From positions 62,001-126,000 of the forward strand of contig JAKCPI010014213.1 of assembly GCA_023213315.1 (NCBI GenBank): a stretch of DNA of 64,000 nt, read 5' to 3'. The position numbers and the translations under genes are program-made. The stretch's first letter is position 1. Every line of letters starts with the position of its first letter. The notes beneath the pieces were generated by a model. It was not told the origin of the DNA. It did no database searches and worked only from the letters and a program-made list of their open reading frames with translations. The DNA comes from Euborellia annulipes. Its lineage: Eukaryota > Arthropoda > Insecta > Dermaptera > Anisolabididae. Of the stretch, positions 21,279-30,434 are shown in pieces.

Positions 21279-21929
21279 TTAGATACCGTATTTCTCACGA
21301 TAAGCTTGCATGTTTGCTAAAGACTCTTTCTCGCCTTTTGCATCCAAATAATCCATTAAATCTTTCATGGTAATCAGTGCATGTACAGGAATTTCTAACT
21401 CTTTTTGAACTTCTTGAATTGCAGAAAGCTCACCTTGACCACACTCTTGGCGGTCTAGTGCAACCAATACGCCCGCAATGATTGCGCCCGCATTTTTTAA
21501 AATCGTTACGACTTCACGAATGGCTGTACCTGCGGTAATTACGTCATCAATAATCCAGACTTTTTTTACCTTCAACCGCAGCACCAACTAAAACGCCGCC
21601 CTCACCATGATCTTTAGCTTCTTTACGATTAAAACCCCATGGCACACTTTTGTTATGTACTTGCGACAAGGCAACAGCAGTTGCCGCTACAAACGGAATC
21701 CCTTGTAAGCTGGCCCAAAAATAACATCAACATTTTCACATTGTGTTAATTTATTGGCATAGCCTTGTGCTAAAAGAGATAAAGCTTCACCATCATTAAG
21801 TAGGCCTGCATTAAAAAAATAAGGACTCACACGTCCAGATTTTAAAGTAAACTCACCAAATTTAAGCACACCGCGTGATAATGCGAGTTCGATAAATGCT
21901 TGCGGGTTAAATGACACAGGCGTTGTCAT
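21279..21929 (-). CDS. pyrE: Orotate phosphoribosyltransferase, frameshifted twice
   Basis: Makes orotidine monophosphate from orotate and PRPP in pyrimidine synthesis. ATG 21929 ([20 protein letters not shown]) gives 651 bases, exactly 216 residues plus stop, so two compensating shifts (near 21700 and near 21565) are enough to explain the broken frame. The PRPP loop [13 protein letters not shown] is intact. A second copy of the last 60 bases or so lies 1.6 kb downstream (19656-19720). The 38-bp gap to xth means that the two divergent promoters must overlap. Confidence 0.93.
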
Positions 21930-21967
21930 GAGGTGCTCCAAATTCACAATTGAGGTTAAATTTTCGC

Positions 21968-22793
21968 ATGATACCAAAGGATCAGTATCCAAGTGATGTA
22001 AAAATTCTTCGAGTCGTTTCCATTAACGTAAATGGCTTGCGTTCTTCAGTGACGAAAGGCTTACTTGAATGGTTAGAACAATCAGATGCCGATGTCGTAT
22101 GCATGCAGGAAAGCCGCATTACCCATGAACAATGGACTGAAAAATTTAGACCCGAAGGATGGCATACCCATCTCTTTCCAGCAGAGCGTGCAGGTTACGC
22201 AGGGACTGCCATATATAGTCGTTTACCCTTTGTCTCTGTTAAAGACGGTTTAGGGTTTGAACTGGCTGACAGTCAAGGTCGCTTTATTTCTGCTGAATTT
22301 GATCTAGGTTTGTCACATCCGGTACATATTGCGTCATTATACTTACCTTCAGGCTCAAGTGGTGAAGAAGCGCAAGCCCGTAAAGATTTATTTTTAGGTG
22401 AATACGCGAAAATCTTGAAACAATGGCGTGATGAAAATAAGTCAGTCATCATTTGTGGTGACTACAACATTGTTCATAAACGAATTGATATTAAAAAACT
22501 GGTCGGGTAACCAAAAATCATCTGGCTGTTTGCCACATGAACGTGCATGGCTTGATCATATTTACGATGAACTTGGTTATGTTGATACATTCCGTGTAGT
22601 TCGCGCAGAAGCCGAACTTTATTCATGGTGGTCAAATCGCGGTCAAGCTCGTGCAAAAAATGTTGGGTGGCGTATTGACTATCAAGCCTGCTCTCCAGAC
22701 TGGCAAGCACGTACAATTAACGCATGGGTCTATAAAGATCAATGGTTTAGCGACCATGCACCAGTCGTTATTGACTATAAAATTCAAGATTAA
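21968..22793 (+). CDS. xth: Exodeoxyribonuclease III family protein, frameshifted
   Basis: Mg-dependent AP endonuclease and 3' exonuclease for base-excision repair. The EEP-family motifs are all there: INVNGLRSS near the start, the catalytic E in [14 protein letters not shown], and [10 protein letters not shown] at the end. One base shift near 22495, in a run of A, moves the frame between KRIDI and [10 protein letters not shown] chose ATG 21968; a start at ATG 21950 would reach further into the short gap to pyrE. The joined length is about 275 residues. Confidence 0.9.
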
Positions 22794-22869
22794 GTAAACA
22801 ACTGTTCACTTAACTTGTCGTTTTCGCTTACAGCATCTGTCGTTTTTGAGTATTTTTCTTACACAGCTT

Positions 22870-23034
22870 TAACGGCATTATAGCTGCACGGCACAGGGAA
22901 GCAGTCAGGATGACGCAAAAGGATAGGACGCCGTAGGAAGATAAAATAAACTTATGATAAGTTTATTTGCAAGGATGTGACATTGGACGTTGAAATGAGA
23001 CCCGCATGATCAGGATGATTAAATGCGGGTTTTT
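22870..23034 (+). ncRNA. Putative small RNA with repeated AGGA boxes
   Basis: The 455-bp gap between xth and the ArsC/Spx-like gene has no ORF. From about 22870 it holds several AGGA-type boxes (CAGGATGACGC, AAGGATAGGACGCC, GTAGGAAG, AAGGATGTGACATTGGACG). It ends with a strong terminator, ACCCGCAT (23000-23007) pairing with ATGCGGGT (23023-23030), then T's; the loop again contains CAGGATGA. Families of such intergenic sRNAs are reported from Acinetobacter, but the assignment here rests on pattern only and the 5' end is a guess. Repeated AGGA boxes in loops could sequester CsrA. Confidence 0.5.
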
Positions 23035-23248
23035 CTCTTTTCAATCTCTTATTTTTTGCGCTAAGTTTTTTTAGTTTTAACTTCTTCTTATTAAACCCAT
23101 TATCGCTTTGTCTTATGACAATAACATGACATTTCTCTTTCGATTAATCATAATTTTTCATTTGTTTTAAAAGTATCTGTATAAAGTAGTGCTCAAATGC
23201 TTTTTGGGGTAGGCTGTGTGCTCTCTCTTTTTGACATGGTCCGATAAA

Positions 23249-23600
23249 ATGTTAAAAATTTATGGAATCAAAAAACTGTAATTCAATGAAAAAAGCATTT
23301 GATGCTTTACAAGCCAAAGGGCTGAACTATGATTTTCATGATTATAAAAAACAAGGCATTGATGCAGATACTCTAAAAATCTGGTTAAAAGAAATTGGAC
23401 AAGACACGGTTTTAAACAAAAAAGGAACCACTTGGCGTAAGCTAACAGAAGAAGAACAAACGCGCGCATTAAGCAGCGAAGACCATCTTATTGAAGCACT
23501 TGTTGCTCAACCAAGTTTAATTAAAAGACCCGTTTTACAAACCTCCCAAGGTTTTATCGTCGGTTTTGATGAAACAACCTATCAAAATATCCAAACATAA
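23249..23600 (+). CDS. ArsC/Spx-family (YffB-like) protein, frameshifted near the start
   Basis: About 116 residues with a thioredoxin-like fold of the ArsC/Spx/YffB family. ATG 23249 starts MLKIYGIK; one A too many in the A run at 23268-23273 breaks the frame, which continues as NCNSMKKAFDALQAKG. The conserved pattern (YDFHDYKKQG, and LIKRPVL, the R-P-V/I loop near residue 90) fits YffB. There is a single Cys in the active-site position (K-N-C-N-S-M-K-K). The substrate is unknown; YffB is thought to act on glutathione-linked thiols. Confidence 0.8.
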
Positions 23601-23629
23601 AAAAACGAGCCATTTGGCTCGTTTTTTTA
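23599..23629. terminator. Shared bidirectional terminator
   Basis: A7-CGAGCC, loop, GGCTCG-T7 between two convergent genes (ArsC/Spx-like and DUF2147); it serves both. Confidence 0.85.
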
Positions 23630-23638
23630 TTAAGGCTT

Positions 23639-24076
23639 TTAGTTAGCGCGAATCCATGTTTGGTTACGACCAAGTGCAGAAACGCCAATATATCCACGTA
23701 ATTTAAGCTTCTTACCGCCATCTGTTAACTCACCTTTTAATTTGTAAGTTTTGCCAGATTTAGGATCTAAAATCGTACCGTTTTCATAACTGTTACCACC
23801 TACATTTTTTAAATTATGTACAATGGTGACACCTTTTAGCGGTTTGTTTTTGTACGGACCTTCACATTTTGTACAAGCGTTTTCTTCGCCCGGTGTCAAA
23901 ATGTTTTGAATGGTCGCAGTTAAGGTTCCATCCTTCTGTTCCGTAAATTTAACTACGGCTTTTGGCTTATTGGTCTGATCATCAATTGTTTTCCATACCG
24001 TTCCATTGAGTGTATCAGCCGCATTGGCAAATGCAGCCATACCAATGAGTCCTAAAGCTAAAGCAATCTTTTTCAT
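23639..24076 (-). CDS. DUF2147 periplasmic protein
   Basis: 145 residues with a signal peptide cut after NA-A (residue about 20: AAFANA, then ADTLNG). The DUF2147 beta-barrel pattern is clear: GTVWKTIDDQTNKPKAVVKF at the start, the C-x2-C pair in ACTKCEGP, LKGVTIVHNLK, and LKLRGYIGVSALGRNQTW at the end. Secreted DUF2147 proteins are widespread and of unknown function. Here it is a single gene with its own terminator. Confidence 0.85.
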   Translation of the reverse strand: MKKIALALGLIGMAAFANAADTLNGTVWKTIDDQTNKPKAVVKFTEQKDGTLTATIQNILTPGEENACTKCEGPYKNKPLKGVTIVHNLKNVGGNSYENGTILDPKSGKTYKLKGELTDGGKKLKLRGYIGVSALGRNQTWIRAN

Positions 24077-24240
24077 TTTTGTAATATCCTTGGGTCTTTC
24101 AAGATTTTAGTATTCAGAAGTCGCAAAGATATTGCAATTTTTGAATGTGACTGTTTCGTGTAACCTTGTAATCTTGCAAAATAAAATTTACAAGAAAACA
24201 AGAAACTAGCATAAAAATGGATGCTCTATGAATATATCAA

Positions 24241-25140
24241 ATGTTTGGAAATATTACTTTACAGAAACTTTTTCTTAAAACAACAATTCGCAAGCCAAGT
24301 CAGCTAAATTTACCGCCTACTGCCTTACGTCCTGTTTTAGACCAAATGTGTCGTGCTTTTCCACGACAAAAAAATGTCTCTGTGCGCCCAATTCGGTTAG
24401 CAGGCATTAAAGGTGAAGAAATCAAACCACAAGATCATGCTACTCAGCTGATTTTTCACATTCACGGCGGTGCTTTTTTTCTGGGTAGTGTCAAAACACA
24501 CCATGCTTTTATGACAGATTTGGCCGCTCACACCCAAATGCAGGTTATTCATGTAGATTATCCGCTTGCGCCTGAACACCCCTATCCTGAGGCAACTGAA
24601 GCTCTATATGACATCTATCAATCTTTAGTCGTACAAGGTATTCAACCTAAAGATATTATTTTGTCAGGTGATTCATGCGGAGCAAATTTAGCACTGGCGC
24701 TTTGCTTACGCTTAAAAGAACAACCTGAACTCATGCCAAGTGGCCTCATTTTATTATCTCCATTTCTGGATTTAACGCTAACCAGCGAGTCTCTTAGATA
24801 TAACCAGAAACATGATGCTCTGCTTTCGCTTGAAGCCCTGCAAACAGGAATCCAACATTATATTGGCAATCAGATTGCAGCCGATGACCCACGTGTTTCG
24901 CCTATTTTTGATGACTTACATGGCCTACCGCCGACTTTGGTTCAAGTAGGTTCTAAAGAAATATTATTAGACGATGCCAAGCGCTTTAGAGAAAAAGCCG
25001 AAGATGCAGGTGTTAAAGTTCAATTCAAACTTTATACGGGTATGTGGCATAACTTCCAGATGTTTAATGCATGGTTTGATGAGGCTAAACAAGCATTGGC
25101 AGATATTGCTGAATTTGCCCATGAACTCGATAAAACTTAA
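24241..25140 (+). CDS. Alpha/beta hydrolase, hormone-sensitive-lipase (family IV) esterase
   Basis: 299 residues, cytoplasmic. The oxyanion-hole motif HIHGGAFFLGS (about residue 77) and the nucleophile elbow GDSCGAN (usually GDSAGG) are visible. The catalytic Asp and His lie in LLDDAK and WHNFQMF. Such enzymes cleave short acyl or aryl esters; the substrate is unknown. ATG 24241 follows a 165-bp gap from the divergent DUF2147 gene. Another ATG a few bases upstream is in a different frame, so a small shift at the 5' end cannot be excluded. Confidence 0.82.
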   Translation: MFGNITLQKLFLKTTIRKPSQLNLPPTALRPVLDQMCRAFPRQKNVSVRPIRLAGIKGEEIKPQDHATQLIFHIHGGAFFLGSVKTHHAFMTDLAAHTQMQVIHVDYPLAPEHPYPEATEALYDIYQSLVVQGIQPKDIILSGDSCGANLALALCLRLKEQPELMPSGLILLSPFLDLTLTSESLRYNQKHDALLSLEALQTGIQHYIGNQIAADDPRVSPIFDDLHGLPPTLVQVGSKEILLDDAKRFREKAEDAGVKVQFKLYTGMWHNFQMFNAWFDEAKQALADIAEFAHELDKT

Positions 25141-25315
25141 TTTATCTATAAATGATGTGAGTAGTCCCGAAAACTTTTCACATCATTTTCTTTATAAAAA
25201 AGTCATCATATATAAATTGAAAATCATGTTATGTTTAAAAAATAAATTATTTAGATAATCTAATTTTAGGATGGTCCAACAAAGAGGCATCTATATTTAG
25301 GAGCCCTTACTTATT

Positions 25316-26509
25316 ATGAAAAGTCGTTTAATCACTCGTCCAATACATAGAATAAAACAGGTGATAATCGATTTCATCCACCATAATCACATCATCAACT
25401 GGACGCCATTACAAAAAAGCGCACTCATGCTCACACTTGCCTGTGCAATGAATTTTAGTTGGATCTTGTGGAAAGCTTATATTTTAATTACTCCAGATAT
25501 CTGGCAATGGGCAAATTTACCTTTAGTTGAGTCGCAAATTCGGCTCAATCTATTCACCCTATTTTTATTAGTTTTACTGATTATTTCCTGCTATTGCTAT
25601 AAAAATTATGAATGGGCTCAAAGAATTATTCCTTTCATTAGTGTACAGTTTTTTGCGCTCATGCTATGCCACGATGGATATTTAATTGGCAGTATTAGCC
25701 CCGCCACTATGGTCGGTTATGTAGGTACCATTGGGGTGGGTTTGGTGTTATTCGACCGTAAGATTGTTTATAGCGCCCTTATACCTGCGACGATTATTTT
25801 AACAGTATGTACGTATTTAAGTATGACGGGTGCTTTAGCGTATGCCCCTTTATTTAATTTTAAAGCCATGGAACGTGCTCAAACTAACCCCTTTTGGTTG
25901 GGAAGTATGGCATTTTTTATTATGCCGATTTTATTGGCCTGTTTTGTTTTATTTGAAATATTACTGACCCAATGGCGCCAGCGCGAAACTTATATTCAAC
26001 GTTTAAGTCAACTTGACCCATTAACCAATGTATTAAACAGACGTAGTTTAAACACGCATTTAGAATCACTACACCAACAGCAATTTGATTATGCGGTTGT
26101 ACTTCTCGATATCGATCATTTTAAAAAAATTAATGACATCTATGGGCATCACCAAGGCGATCAGGTTTTAATTGAAATCGCTCAATGTCTGTCAAAAAAC
26201 TTGCGTAATGAAGATATTATTGGCAGGTTTGGTGGAGAAGAATTTATTTTACTATTGCCCCATACCGATATTATTCAAGCAGAAAGAATTGCTGAGCGTT
26301 GCCGTCACGCTTTAGAAGAACTGCCAGTTTTTAGCGCTCAAAATAATCCCATTCATATTAGTGCGAGTTTTGGAATAAGTAGTTCAGCTTTTGCACAAGA
26401 CCCTTATCTTGTTATCCGGCAGGCAGACCAAGCACTCTATGCGGTAAAAGCTTCGGGGCGTAATCAGGTGCGCACATTTCATCAGATCGAAGCTATTAAT
26501 ACCTTATGA
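25316..26509 (+). CDS. Membrane-bound diguanylate cyclase (GGDEF)
   Basis: 397 residues: about six membrane spans in residues 30-225, a short linker, then a C-terminal GGDEF domain with the active-site motif GGEEF in GRFGGEEFILLLP (about residue 305). The cyclase family start LDPLTNVLNRRSL and the metal-binding LLDIDHFKKIND are also present, so the domain should make c-di-GMP. No EAL domain follows. I see no RxxD inhibitory site five residues before GGEEF. The signal sensed by the membrane part is unknown. It is convergent with dsbD, the ends overlapping by six bases. Confidence 0.9.
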   Translation: MKSRLITRPIHRIKQVIIDFIHHNHIINWTPLQKSALMLTLACAMNFSWILWKAYILITPDIWQWANLPLVESQIRLNLFTLFLLVLLIISCYCYKNYEWAQRIIPFISVQFFALMLCHDGYLIGSISPATMVGYVGTIGVGLVLFDRKIVYSALIPATIILTVCTYLSMTGALAYAPLFNFKAMERAQTNPFWLGSMAFFIMPILLACFVLFEILLTQWRQRETYIQRLSQLDPLTNVLNRRSLNTHLESLHQQQFDYAVVLLDIDHFKKINDIYGHHQGDQVLIEIAQCLSKNLRNEDIIGRFGGEEFILLLPHTDIIQAERIAERCRHALEELPVFSAQNNPIHISASFGISSSAFAQDPYLVIRQADQALYAVKASGRNQVRTFHQIEAINTL

Positions 26510-28325
26510 TTCTTTTAGTTTCGCCAAGTTCGCGAGTTGCTGCAAAAGCTCTTGCTGACTAAAGGCACCAGTTAAACGCAAAGCACGAATTTCTTTTTGC
26601 TCTGGGTTTAAAAATAGATAAGTTGGTGGCCCTAAAATATTCGATTGTTTGAGTAGAGCTTCATGTGACTGATCATAATGACTCAAATCAAGCTTAATTA
26701 AATAATAAGGTGCAAGAGCAGACTGAACCTCTGGTGCTTTTAAAATACGGTGCTCAATCGGTTGGCAAGCAACACACCAGTCTGCATAGACATCAATCAC
26801 AATGGCCCGATCAGCTGGAGCTGCTGCTAAAATCTTTTGAAAATCTGCTGCTGAAGTCGCGACATGCCACTCGGCCATATGGTCAGAACTTTGCAAATTT
26901 CGATTTTGAATATGTTGATATTGGTTATAGGCTACAAAAGGTGTAACGACTAACAATAAGATCGCGTAGAGCCATTGTAGCTGTCCCTTTTTCCAGAAAA
27001 ACTGATAAAGCGAATAGACAATAAAAGCGAGTCCTAATACTAGACTCAGTACTTGCATGCCCCAATCAGGCAATAAAGGACGAATAAAGTAGAGGCTTAA
27101 GCCCAACATCAAAAAAGCAAAAATTACTTTAATCTGATGCATCCAGTCGCCCGCTTTAGGTAAAAATTTTGCACCTAATATGCTCGCGAGCAATAAAGGA
27201 ATTCCCATCCCAAATCCTAGACAGAATAAAAGCAAAGCGCCTTGCCATTGGTTTTGTGTTTGAGAAATAAATAATAAAGTTCCAGCGAGTGGTGCAGTCA
27301 TACAAGGACCCACCAAGAGCGCAGAAACTACACCCATGACACCAGCACCCAGTCAAAGTGCCACCTTGTTGCATTGACTGAATGCGGTCAAGTCGGTTTA
27401 ACCATGTTTGTGGCAAACGAAGTTCAAACAAGCCAAATAGATTCAGAGCAAAGATAATAAACAGCAAACTAAAAGCAATTAAAGTAGCAGGCTGTTGTAA
27501 CCAGCGTTGAAAATTCAAACCAGCAGATGAAGCAATTAAACCTAAGCCCGCATAAACCAATGCCATGCTACAGACAAAAGTAAGTGCAATAGCCCAAGCT
27601 TTTAAGCCTTTATGCTCTCGAATAATTAACGAAGTTAAAATAGGAAGCATCGGTAAAGAACATGGCGTAAATGCGAGCAGCATGCCCAAACCTAGAAATA
27701 ATAAAATCCCATACCAAAGAGAGTGTTCAATTAACTTCGCTGACCAGATCTGATCTTGCGCAATTTGTGGTGTGGATGGATCTACTACTGCCTCTGTACT
27801 CTGCTCTTTTTCTAAAAGTTTTGAATCTGAAGAAGCTTCTGGTTGGGAATTTGCCAAATCCAGCAAACGTTTTGGTGCTGTTCCAGCTTGGTTTTGTACA
27901 CCAACTAAACCATCTGCATCGGTTTGAAATTCAATGGTTTGTGGCGGGTAACAAATCCGATCTTTGGCGCAGCCCTGCCAAGTCACACTATAGTGTTCAG
28001 ACGGTTTCGTCTTAATTTGGAAATTAACTTGATGGTAGTAAACCTGACTTTGCCCATAATTTTCATCATATTGAGCAATAGCTTTAGGTAACTTTAAAGC
28101 TAAAGGCTGAGTACCTTGTTGTACGGTAAATTTATGCTGATAAAGATAGTAATTTGGCTGAATCTGCCAAGATAAATCCGCAGTATGCGACTCAGAAGAT
28201 TCAACCGAAAATGAAAAAGCTTGTTCGGGTGAGAGTAGCTTATCTTGTGCAGAAACCAACTGGCTAAACACACAAACAGCAATTGCTAGAAAAGAAAGAA
28301 TTCCCTGATGAATAAGCTTTTTCAT
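26504..28325 (-). CDS. dsbD: Thiol:disulfide interchange protein DsbD, frameshifted
   Basis: Inner-membrane protein passing electrons from cytoplasmic thioredoxin to the periplasm. All three parts are present. After a signal peptide comes the N-terminal domain with its Cys pair (GCAKDRICYPPQ), then an eight-span membrane domain with its two Cys (FTPCSLPML and VGPCMTAPL), then a C-terminal thioredoxin domain with C-V-A-C in DVYADWCVACQ. One extra G near 27353 splits it into 28331-27156 and 27337-26504. The joined length is about 606 residues. It helps supply reduced Cys for DsbC and cytochrome maturation. Confidence 0.93.
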
Positions 28326-28349
28326 TAACATAAATTTAAATTGCTTTGA

Positions 28350-29118
28350 TTAGAACAAGAATGCCACGCCTAAGCCACCGTCGGTAGCTCTTGTCTTGAC
28401 CCTCTAAATCGACCCCTACACTTGCATCAAGCTGAGTACGATTATTAACTGCATAAACTAAACCTGTACCTAGACCATATTCATAGTCTTGGCTTTCAGC
28501 TTTACGGTAAACAAATTCTGAATAACCTGAAAGCTTACCTGCGATTTTATAATCAATGGTTGGGATTGCAGTTACTGCCCAGTTACTATTTTGTACTTCG
28601 TAGCGCATGGTAATTGATGTGCCGACCAAATCATTGTATTTATAAGCCACTGCTGAACTCAGGCTATAAATATCATCATGAGCAGTAAATTCATCATTTC
28701 CAGTTGCAATGATCGCTTCAGCTAACACAGCCATTGATAAGTTTTCATCATCTAGATCAATTGCTTTTTTCAAACCGATGCTTACATCACCAAAACCTGA
28801 ATTATCAGTTTTTTTACCCGCACGTTTTGTTTGAGTCCATGCTGGACCTTGCCATCCTAATTGTAATTCTAAGCCATCAGCCAAACCTGTACGGAATAGC
28901 ATATCCTCATTTACAGTTACGGTCTTTTCTTTAACACCATCGACAGTCGACTCTGTATAAGTTGCGCTAGGTAAACCTTGCTCCCAAGCTAACTTACCTA
29001 CTGGTGTGATCCCTGTTCCAAAGCCTGAACCTGGACGGTCAAAGGAAAACTCTGCTGCGAAAGTACTTCCGGCAGCAACAGTAGTCAGGGCAAAAGTTAA
29101 AATTTGTACTATTTTCAT
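28350..29118 (-). CDS. Outer-membrane beta-barrel protein (MetA-pathway phenol degradation type)
   Basis: A signal peptide (MKIVQILTFALTTVAAGSTFA) is followed by alternating beta strands typical of the putative phenol-degradation MetA-like outer-membrane family (EFSFDRPGSGFGTGI, GLELQLGW, GYSEFVYR). The printed frame ends in an arginine-rich tail; moving one base near 28385 instead gives a normal end (GGLGVAFLF) with the terminal Phe needed for barrel insertion and a stop at 28350. I chose ATG 29118, directly before the signal peptide. Channel specificity is unknown. It is 12 bases from the ankyrin gene and may be co-transcribed with it. Confidence 0.68.
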
Positions 29119-29130
29119 TTTAATATCCAA

Positions 29131-29676
29131 TCAAGCAGTTAATTCTTTTGTCATTTTAGCCCCATGACGGCGCAATAACTCTAATGTTTCACGCTCTTCT
29201 TCAAGCGATTCTGACCAATCTATTTCATCAAAATCACAATCAAAAAATAACTGACTGATCGAAGATAAAATAGTGAGTCCTTCTTCATCACGTGTGTTTG
29301 GATCTACTTTTTCATCAAGTAAACGTTGAACGGCTGGCGCACATGCTGAGCTTGCAGCATCCCATAACGGACCATAGAACTCTTCTGCGTCCCAAAGATA
29401 TACATTGGCTTTGGCCTGAATTAAAGCTTCGAGAATATCGAGGTAAACTTGCAATGCTTGTTGCTTTTCTTCTTTTGATAATGGTGTACCTGCTTCATAA
29501 GCTTCTGATACATTTTCCCACCATTTAAAAATTCCGTCACAGATAATTGATACAGGTGGTCCTTGTTCCGGATCAATAAAGTTCGGATCAAGTCCGTCAG
29601 CAAGTAATTTCTGCACTTGCGCGAGTTCTAATTCTTCTATGGCTTTAATTAAAGCTTGCTGCTGGGTGGTTAACAT
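29131..29676 (-). CDS. Ankyrin-repeat protein
   Basis: About 181 residues with no signal peptide. There are two recognisable ankyrin units (ALIKAIEELELAQVQKLLADG-type near the start, and AVQRLLDEKVDPNTRDEEGL near residue 140) with a helical insert between. It is acidic overall. Single ankyrin proteins of this kind serve as protein-binding modules; the partner is unknown. It lies directly upstream of the outer-membrane protein gene. Confidence 0.72.
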   Translation of the reverse strand: MLTTQQQALIKAIEELELAQVQKLLADGLDPNFIDPEQGPPVSIICDGIFKWWENVSEAYEAGTPLSKEEKQQALQVYLDILEALIQAKANVYLWDAEEFYGPLWDAASSACAPAVQRLLDEKVDPNTRDEEGLTILSSISQLFFDCDFDEIDWSESLEEERETLELLRRHGAKMTKELTA

Positions 29677-29794
29677 GACCATCTCTCAAAAATATATTAG
29701 GGCTATTATGCCTAATCTCTTCTCCAGATTTTAGAGGTTGATTGCATAGCATTGCAAACCTAATGTTGTGAATAGTTTTATTTTCATCAAATAT

Positions 29795-29820
29795 AAAAAA
29801 AAGCCCCGAAGGGCTTTTTT
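29795..29820. terminator. Terminator after the HPF-like gene
   Basis: AAAAAAGCCC, CGAA, GGGCTTTTTT: a symmetric hairpin 11 bases after the HPF-like stop on the minus strand. Confidence 0.85.
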
Positions 29821-29831
29821 AGCATTTTTAA

Positions 29832-30182
29832 TTAAACTTCATCATCAATGAATTCTGGTTGCCCACCTCTCGGGTGTTCTTTTTTCTCAAAAGTATGTTC
29901 GAGGCTACGTTTTAATTTTTCAATCGCGCCATGAATTGAAGCATCAATATTGCCTGCTTTATGGTGCACTGCAACTGGTTTCAAACCTGAAGGACGTGCT
30001 TCGATCATACATTGGATGTCTTTGTCGCCACTTTTATCCCCATTTTCATCACTAAAATGAACCGAGAAATGTGTAATACGTTCGCTATGACGTTGGAATT
30101 CTTGAGTAAGTTCTGCACGTACATAAGTAATTAAACGTTCACTATTATGGATGTTTTTATCTGTGCGGATTTCAATATTCAT
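29832..30182 (-). CDS. HPF/RaiA-family ribosome-associated protein
   Basis: 116 residues with the N-terminal S30AE-type fold (MNIEIRTDKNIHNSERLITY, then a central FSVHFSDENGDKSGDKD turn and IEARPSGLKPVAV). It ends in an acidic tail. Family members bind the 30S decoding site in resting cells. This one is diverged from classical HPF, so the exact role is uncertain. ATG 30182 has GAGAGG nine bases upstream, which decides the start against the in-frame ATG at 30191. It is divergent from the urate cluster, whose first sigma-54 site lies in the shared 252-bp gap. Confidence 0.78.
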   Translation of the reverse strand: MNIEIRTDKNIHNSERLITYVRAELTQEFQRHSERITHFSVHFSDENGDKSGDKDIQCMIEARPSGLKPVAVHHKAGNIDASIHGAIEKLKRSLEHTFEKKEHPRGGQPEFIDDEV

Positions 30183-30238
30183 AAATACCATCCTCTCTTT
30201 CTTACTGTGGATCTTTTCTATGCAAAACTTTTTTATCT

Positions 30239-30255
30239 TGGCATGTTTTAAGCAT
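30239..30255 (+). promoter_or_regulatory. Sigma-54 (RpoN) type promoter for puuE
   Basis: TGGCATG-TTTT-AAGCAT: GG at 30240-30241 and GC at 30252-30253, exactly ten bases apart, with TGGCA at the -24 element. It points towards puuE, leaving a leader of about 170 bases. Confidence 0.6.
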
Positions 30256-30434
30256 GCATAAATCGAGTTCAATTGTACAGTTTGACGGTGTAATGGTTTT
30301 TTATCTCCTCACTTGACCGTATTGTTTTGGAGTGTTTTAGAAGATCTTCTATCTTCAATATCAGTCCATCTATAAAAATATGCAAGCTGATTTTTTAAAT
30401 TTTTATGAAAATTCGAACAAAAAGGAGAACAATC

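Noticed and set aside
22474..22716. Minus-strand ORF opposite xth
   Set aside because: It is antisense to conserved exonuclease III sequence and resembles no protein family.
28321..28349. Possible dif-like site with TTAACATAA near the dsbD start
   Set aside because: The XerC side does not match the pattern, and the bases overlap the dsbD start region.
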